Shown here one piece after another: positions 52,401 through 61,400 of a DNA stretch of 64,000 nt; the stretch's first letter is position 1, and the number at the start of each line of letters is the position of its first letter. Made by a program: the position numbers and the translations under genes. The stretch is from the NCBI GenBank assembly GCA_902728285.1, contig CACVBU010001102.1, forward strand, positions 124,001 through 188,000, given 5' to 3'. The notes under the pieces were generated by a model. That model did no database searches, was not told the DNA's origin, and saw only the letters and a list, made by a program, of their open reading frames with translations. Source of the DNA: Clytia hemisphaerica (taxonomy: Eukaryota > Cnidaria > Hydrozoa > Leptothecata > Clytiidae).

Positions 52401-55400
52401 AGTTTGATTTGAAATCTGTTACCACCCCTGGTGTTTTAGGAAAATAAACTTTCAATAGAAACCCCTTGACAATCATGAGATCAAGTATCACATACAATCA
52501 AGTATCGCATACTTTAAAATGATTAAGTATTGAATTTTCTGTGGATTCCTAACTCTTGAATTTTGATTTTCAACTTTTTCAGGTTACGTCATCGTCCAGC
52601 TGGCCACGTCTCTCGGCGGTGATGGTCACTCGCTAGCGGTTGCTGATACTGGCGAAGTGTTTAGTTGGGGTGATGGTGATTATGGGAAGTTAGGCCATGG
52701 AAACAGTGACAGACAACGTAAACCCAAACAAATAGCTGGTCTTCAAAGCTTTCATGTTATTCAAGTGAGTTGATATCACCGAATTCTAAAAAATAGAGAT
52801 AGATGGACAAATATTTTCGAAAAAAAATTGCCGCAGTTAAGGCTACCATTTTGATTGACAGTAATATCTATTCCTCTCTTTTTATGTTTTTATGTACCTT
52901 CACTTTCTTATGGATATGACCACTGAAATGTTTATTCCAGTCTTCGTTTTAGAGTTGTTCGGTTGATTTACCTTGGATACTGAAAATGTAGTCAATGATT
53001 TTTTTTCGAAGTGTTTTTGTAAATTGTAATGAAATTAGAAATTTGTGGACCAAGTAATCACTGTTTTAAAAACTTTTAATAATCTTGCGATCGAAGGAAA
53101 AAAAACATAGAATGAATTGTTTTGTTTAAAACAATGCGCTCGTTAAGGGTAGCACAGTAGTGAATGTCCCATGTAATCCCAAGTTAATTTAATATTAAAA
53201 ACTTTGACACCATCCAAGTATTAATGATTACATTTCGTTTCCATTCACTCCTTTTCCAATAGGTTGCATGTGGCTACAAGCACTCTGCGGCAGTGACATC
53301 GTGTGGTAAACTATTCACTTTCGGTCAAGGAGAGAACGGCTTATTAGGGGATGGAGGAAATTCACCCAAGAAAATCCCTCAACAAGTTCAAGCGCTCAAA
53401 GATGAACACATCGGGCAGGTAATGAATGATGACTTTTTTCTTCGGCACTAATGGAAGTTTTTTCTATATCTATAAAGTTAACTCTCTCTCTAATTCGAGC
53501 CTACCATTATTCAAACCTCTATTATTCGAACTAAAAATATCCCTCATCTAGAAAGTGGTATTATATACTTTCTGTCTGTAATTCTAAGAAAAACTTTGGT
53601 CCCTGAAGACCGAATTGGAGAGAATAAACTGTACCTCCAACTCATAACGAATAAACTATCTCTAGTTAAAGAAGACTTCCCTTATCATGATTGCTCATTT
53701 AGGTTGCTTGTGGACGCAGTCACACGCTAGCTTTATCAAGTGATGGAAACCGTCTTTACACTTGGGGCGATGGAGAGTTCGGGAAATTAGGCCTGGGTTC
53801 CACTACTTCAAAGCCGACACCCAATATTATCGATAGCCTGCGAAATGTTGGTCTGAAGAAAATTGCTTGTGGAACGACCTTCTCTGTGGTTCTCGGAAAT
53901 AATGGTCTCGTTTACACTTTTGGACATGGTAAGTGTCTCGATTGCCTGTAATTCTTTTGTGCGGGAACGGAAAATGTAATTTGCACTTATTGCTATTGTT
54001 TTCGAAAATCATGGGGGGGGTTTATTTTTATTACTCAGATTCAAACGAACAGTAATTAAAGATATTTTCTTCGTATTTCTATATTCAAGTAATTTAATCT
54101 ACACTAACCAAACTGCAGGTACTAGTGTACCAATTATGTACATTATAATGCAAACCAGGATGAGTTTGACAACGACGTAGTTTCTCCAGCTTCTGTCCTC
54201 TGTTTTGATGTTTTTTTGAACAACTCCAGGTTTGTCTGTTTCACCCCTCACTTTGATAGAGTGTCCGCCTTCTACAACTAAAAAATAGGGAGAAGAATTT
54301 ACAAAGCTCCGATTTCTTCCATTACGATCCAGCCTATGATTATTGTAGATAAAAATCTACACACCTTTTATAAAAACAATTTTTCGGAAACAGGCTCAAT
54401 TCCGCCCAAACTAAGAACGAGCTTAGAATAACCCCAGCCTCAGATTTCATAAATAATGAAATTTCATGAAAATTACTCAATTGATTCTTATAAAAAACGT
54501 GTTTTCAATTATTAGTTACCTTTATTTGTGTGATGGTTTATGCTACCGGACACGTTGTCCTTGGGATCCTCATTTTGTGAATTCATAATTTTGTTCTTGA
54601 CATTGACAAGATTCTTTGTTAAAGGTGTCAATGTTTCTTTTATTTGTTGTTGTTGTTGTTGTTGTTGTTGTTGCTTAGCTATTTTATGCTGAGCTACGTC
54701 CATTTTTGTTAAAATGGCGTTCGATTTTGGACGGATCTTAACTTCTTTCCTCACTATAAATTTAAAATAAAAATTTCACGAGCTTGATTTTTATAAATAG
54801 TTGAAGCCGGGCTTATGGTAGTAAATCAGGAGACGGACGGGAGAGACCAAAAAGAACAATGAGCATTTTAACACCAAGATATAACTACAGTACATTTTTA
54901 ACTCGAAATTATCCTTAAAACTCGAACAATCCTCCCCTGGGAATTCGAGTTGCGAAGTCTTTTATACTTTAATGGCATAAATACATTTCGAAGATTTAAA
55001 AATATTATTTAACGAGTGGAATTAATGATTATTGGGTTTGAAAAAAACATCAAGAAATAAAAGTACTCATGGGGCCCATTCCGGCGTATAACGTCAAAAC
55101 AACGTTCAAAATTGTGGGCTGTGATTTAGCCAGTACTAAACTCTTTTTTGCAGAAAAGAACCTTGATTGGGATGTTTTCGGCTGAAGGCTAGATAGAAAT
55201 CTTACACCACCTCTAGGATGACATGACGGAACTTATTGCTTTCTTCGTTTTCAAGCGGTATATTTTCCGAAATCGATAGATTTTATTTTCAATCCAGCGT
55301 TTGTGTGAAAACCACGCGTTTTGGATGGGAAATGATTGGCTTTCTAACCCTCTCGGGGCTATAAACTCTATGGAACTATTCCTCACCTCTTTCTGAAAGC

Positions 55401-58400
55401 TTTGGTATGTTACATCTTTGAATTGCAATATTAGATATATCTTTTGGTTGACATTTTCCTTGTTTTAACTTCTCATTTTCAAGCTCGTGAAATTTCTTCA
55501 ATTGCTCTTCGGCGGTCTTCAATTTATTTTGTAATTCTTCAAACTCTGTCTGTTTTAAACATGCTGCCTCCTTTGCGTCATGTTTGTCCTTTAAAAGAAG
55601 CTGGTTAACCATTTTTTCTACTTTGACAGCTTTTGACAAATCTGCCAGTCTGTCTTTGTATTCCTCAATACGAGTGTCTCTGGCGATAAGTAGTCTGTTC
55701 TGTTGTAACTGATAATGTCTCATCTCAACAAGCCCACCATTAACCTCCTTCCGTAGTTGACCAATTTTACAAGCCATCTTTTGACACTCGATACTCTTAA
55801 CGTCAAACCTGGCCTTCAAATGTTTATTCTCACCTACCAGGCTACCATTCTGGTGTCTCATGTCTCGACCTCTATCCCATAATTCATTGTACTCTCTTGC
55901 CTGCTTTTCAATCAAATCTCGATTTTGTTTACTTTCTGTTTCCAACTCATCATTAGCTTTCTGAAGGCGCTCAACAATCTCTTTTTGTTCTTTCGCCACC
56001 TTTCTTACATCGGTCAGCATTTCTTCTAGCTTACCAGACTTATGTCTTAAAGCCTCATTCTTGAGCATCATTCTATTGTTCTCTTTCAGTAAACCATTCT
56101 CACGTTTTTTCGTATCATTGTTATGACCTTTTTCTTTACTTAATAACCCCTCTAGAACACTTTTCTCATTTTCTAAAGTCTCAATTTCGGCTACAAATTT
56201 TTCTTTGACTGCAACCAACTGTTTCTCATACTCCAAACTTTGTTGACTTAAAAGCTTCTCTAGCTCTTTATTTCTACTATTCAAATCTTCAACAGACTCA
56301 CTTTCAGTGAGTAATGTATTGTTCACCTCAATCAATTGGCTCTCTCGTCGCAAACTCTCTTGATTCTCAACTACCAACATTTCTTTTGATTCTTTCAAGA
56401 CTTTCTCTCTTTCCAAACACTCCTCAACCTTCATTCTCTCACTCAACAACGATTTCTCCAAGACTATTTTCTCTTGTAATAACTCTCCAATCAATTGCTT
56501 ACTACTCTCATCATTTGAGAGTTTCTGAATGAGCTGTCGTCTGAATTTCTCTTTCATGACCTCATGGTCCTCTATTTCATCATGTATTATAATCTCAAGT
56601 TGGCTACATCTCAACTCATCCAGCTGAATCTTATTTTCTAAAGACTCGACAGTCTCTTTAAGACATTCTATCTTCTCGTCTCTAGCCTGCACAATCTCTT
56701 TTAATGCAGAAATGGTGTTATTCCTGTCATTCGATTCCTGACAAATTCTGCTGTGGAGTTTGTGTAGTTTTTGTAATTCCTCCTTTTTGGAAGCAAGTTT
56801 GTCCTTGAGATCACAAAGTATCACTCTGTTGCAAATTTCTTTATCTTCAAATTCTGTTTTGAGCTTTCGAATCTCGAATCTGTAATAAGCGTTTTCATCG
56901 TTGTGCTTTTTTTCCAACTGTGTATGTTGATCTGCAAGATTCAAAATCTTATATTCTAGATCCCGACAGTGTTCTTTGCCAAACTGAATTTCGGTCTTTT
57001 TTAGCGCAAGTTCATTCTCTAAGGTAGCAATCATTTGGTTACTTTCTAAAGTCTTTCTTTTGGCTTCCAGTTTAAGGTCTTGTATCTCTTTCTGTTGAGA
57101 TAGACTTACAGCTTCTCTATCTTTGACGCTATTGTTCAATCCAATGATCCACTTATGCCGCTCCCCATTCTCCGTTTCGTATGAAGATAACCTTCCTTTC
57201 AATGCTTCGATCTGAAATAAAAATCGTTTACTGAAAGTAACTTTCTTTGAAGCAATTTCCTTTTCAGGACTTGTATCACTTTTCATCATTCATAGTTACC
57301 GCCCTGGTCTTTCTTTGATTTCTGATGGGGTTTAGAAATCGGAAGTATTAAATTAGAAATTGGAAGTATTAAATTAGAAATTGGAAGTTTTAAATTAGAA
57401 ATTGGAAGTATTAAATTAGAAATTGGAAGTATTAAATGAAAAAATAAAAAGACTGTTGAGATTTACGTTACCGATACCGCTCGGTAGAGAAGATTCAGAT
57501 CGGCCTTGTATTCTGATAGATGAAAACGGTTTAAGATGTGTCTCACTTAATCCATTCAAACCGGCTTTCCGGGTTAATGAATGAAATTATTCACCTCTTT
57601 TTGGAGCTTGAGAGTCCTTATCACAGACAAACTTGGTGAATCTTCTACGGATGAAATGGACAAACTTTCATCATTATCGTCAGTGACAACTGTTTCTCTC
57701 CTCGACTGAACTCGTTCAATGACATTTAAAGCCGCTTGGAGCTGAGAATTGACGACATTTTCGACCTCTTTTGAGTCCAAATTTTCCCCTGCATCATCTT
57801 TCTTCGTATGTAAGAAATGGCTTTGTTGCTTGGCTACTTTATACGTCAAAACCTCTTTATGTGTTAAAATTGCGTGTTGCGATCTTTTGTACTTTGTAAC
57901 AGCACCCAAAATCATCATGACGTAATTAATTTAGGTCCTTTAACATGCTAATATAATCACCAACTTTAAGTCACTGAGTACCGGAAATTTCATCAATCTT
58001 TTATAAATATTTTCATTCTCTCTTTAATTGCTGTCGATCTTTTCCTAATGACTTTAAACTGACGTCAAATAAATTTCACTGTTTAACGTCAATTTTACGA
58101 AGGTTTTTATTGCACATGCGCTGTTATTGAGAGCCTGAGAGCTCAGTATGGGCAGGTATCGCGATCAAACAGATGTTGGTGATCTATTGCGTACAACATA
58201 CCAAGGCACTCGAAGTACACAGAATAACTGTTTTTGAGTGTCAATGGGTGTCGCATATACCATACAATAACCACGATACAAAACCTATAAACACTAAAGT
58301 CTCCGCTTCTCTTCTCAGGCAATTTCATCGGCAATCAAGATGCAGCCATGCGGGACACCACCATTCCGCAGGTAGTCCGCGCCTTGACCGGTCATCCGAT

Positions 58401-61400
58401 CGAAGATATTGCTGTGGGCTGTGAATATGTCTTAGCTGTAGATCGAATCGGGAACATCTGGTCATGGGGAGCAAACAACGAAGGACAACTTGGTGTTGGT
58501 AACATCAACCCTCAATATGTCCCTTGTTTGGTAAACAGCTTGATTGGCAAAAAGATGGGACAAATCTCAGCAGGTAAGGTTTTCTTTCCATCTATTCATG
58601 ATATGCGCTACTGCGACGACTTCACAAAAGTAATTTGAATAACTGAGGGTGATTTAGCCTATAATTGACCCAAGGGGAATAGAACTCGCTTCGAATAACC
58701 GAATTATTCGAATAATCGCACGATGGGTTATTTTTTCTTATTTGGCACGCCCTCAAAGAGAGCAATTAATCGTTAATTGCATCCTGTAGAAGGCAATTAA
58801 TCGTTAATCACACTCTCCAATGCGGCGTCAATGTTTAAAAAATTGATTTTAATGTTTTTTCTTACATTTTTTTTGCATCGAACGTTTTAATTGCATTCAA
58901 ATTTATTTTGTGAGAAAGAAAATCAATAAACAACAATAAAAGAAAGACATAAAGAGAAGAGAAAAATATAAAACTCTCAGTGTAATTTCTGTAATTTACT
59001 TTCCGAACTGGGAAAAAGTAGTGAAAGCCATTGTGCGATTAGCTCGTAATCACATAATAACTCGTACAATTCGAAAATTACATATACTAAGTGCACGTTC
59101 GAATAACCGAGAGTCTATTTTATGTTAACTAAATGGCTCTCTTTTACCCAATGCGTCACTTGCAACCAAGTGACTTGACAAATCAAAGCTGTTCTTTAGC
59201 TTAGGAATGGTTTGGGTTTTATACAATCCCTTCTCTTTGTTTCAGAATAATAGGTTATTACTGTATCATTGGGATTTGAAAACTTATGAAATCGCGAGCA
59301 GGCTTATGGAGTTTGTTTCTATAGTACAGCAGTGTTACATATTTCTATTGCTTTTACCAACTTTTTCTGTTGTTTTATCAATTTTTTTGATGCATCAAGC
59401 TTTTTATCAATTTTTTGAAAGTTATTCTTCATCAAACTTACTTCACAGTCATGTATGTACCGGGTGCGCCAAAAAAGTATACAGGTTTGCCATTTTGGGT
59501 AGGTCAAGAAAATTTTTATATATCTTTTCTGGTGCGCCTCGATACTTACTGTTTGAAATTATTTACAGGATCCACACATTGCGCAGCATGGTCAGGAGCC
59601 ATCAGTGCATCAAGGCCGGTCAATCGTTTCAATCTGGGTACACCACAGCACATACCACCATGTTATCAATCGCTCTTCAACATGGACCACAATCTACTAC
59701 GTGATCGTCTCAATGTCCTTTGGTGTTTTTCCGAACTTGTCAGCAAACATTGGAAATTACTAAGCCTTAATAATAAGGTACTGTTAGTCAGAGGTGGAAT
59801 TGAAACTAATTTTTTTGACATTAATATTATAAATTATGTCAGTAGTTTGAAACGTCAAAAACTGAACAGTTTCTTCCTAACGTCTTGTGGTCAGCCAACC
59901 CCCATGTGAACAGCCTCTAAGACCTCTTTTCTGTTATGCCCCTTGATAATCCTACATTTAGTAAAAAAACACTGTAAATTTTCACAAAACTGTTGTTATA
60001 AACCCCTACAATTAATTTCGTTGGCGACCTGATATGTTAGTCTACTAGTATTAAAAAGATGAAATTTTTGTTAGGAAAAACTCACCTCTTGCCAAAAGAA
60101 ATCTAGACCAGCCGGCTTTGAAATTGACCGGGCTTGGGAAAAATTTTGTTTTTATAAACTTTTGTCCGTTAAGATGTTGGTAGACATTAACTGTCCGTAA
60201 TAAAAATGATTTCTGGCGCTGGAACGTTTTCCATCTTTTTATAGGACGGCCACCAAATGGATTGCAATATCTTCAACGACGGTTTCTTGCGTTCTTTATT
60301 GACCGTGCGGACATATTCATTACCTCTCGCCCGCGCGATCAGATCTAGTGCGAATCAAGGACGCACTAGTGTCCCTCCCATAACTGTCAAAAGATTCGAT
60401 ACAAGGTATGTAGGTATTAAATCAAACGACAGAATGACATTATAATTGGTTCGCTTAACTTCAAGAAAAACTCTTTTTTTAGCCTTAATTTATGCTTGGG
60501 CTTCGATTAAATGGTTTCCTGTGGGGTTCATGTAAATGTCGAATATTTAAACTGGAACTTCGATTCGACTTAAGGTTTCTATGCACTGAGGATCTGGGCT
60601 AAATTTTTTTGTAAAATTGTCCGGTAGCAAAATCCTTTTAACAGCCACTCTTTCTGATTCGATCTTATTGAAGGCCAGAGACTTTATTCGAATAAGAGAA
60701 AGATTTGAATTACAGAGAGTAATTGATACCACTTTCAAGCTAAGGTGACTAATATATTAGTACGAATTACAGAAAGATTCGAATGATAGAGAGTCACTCA
60801 GGAAGAAAAGACACTTTTTTATGCTACTGGCAAGTTTCATGCCACTTTGGTGACAATCTTCAGGCAAATAATTTGCAAATAATCAGGCAAATAATAGAGA
60901 GTCGAATTAGAGAGAGAGTTAGCTGTACTAACAAACACGTTTATATTTTTCAGAGGATTGGCTTGTGATCCAGTATTCAAACAAGTTGCAGAGCAAGTGT
61001 TGACGGTGAAACCCAACGAAGGATTATTGTTGTGTAAGACGTGGAAAATCAAATTGGTGAACGAAGCAGCTGATGACGCAGGAGGAGTATTCGATGAAGT
61101 CCTTACTCACATGTGTATGGTAAGCTGTGTTAAAAGTTCTTCTGCTTCAAACGGATTTCCGTCTCATCGAAGTATGTGAAGAGGTTTTTCTGCCTTAAAA
61201 TTCTGCACAATTTACTTAAATTTCGAGAATATGCACTAATCTGCTGTGTAAAATCCATTTGCCGTCTCAGACGAAAAACCTTGCTTTGACAATTGGTTAA
61301 GCCCGATTACATACTCATTGTGTGATCAAAGTATTCATGATATTCATGGCGTAAGGTTTTTGTACGGAAGCACCAAAAATAGCCCGGGCGTTCGCCATTG

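Noticed and set aside
57212-57289. A methionine start of the coiled-coil protein at 57289
   Set aside because: An in-frame stop lies just upstream, and a strong acceptor at 57212 joins the downstream frame in phase with the exon at 57595-57918; the open stretch is probably intron.
59207-59568. Hydrophobic frame before the exon at 59569 as a membrane protein
   Set aside because: It is intron sequence; the acceptor TTTACAG at 59562-59568 and HERC1 similarity begin only at 59569.
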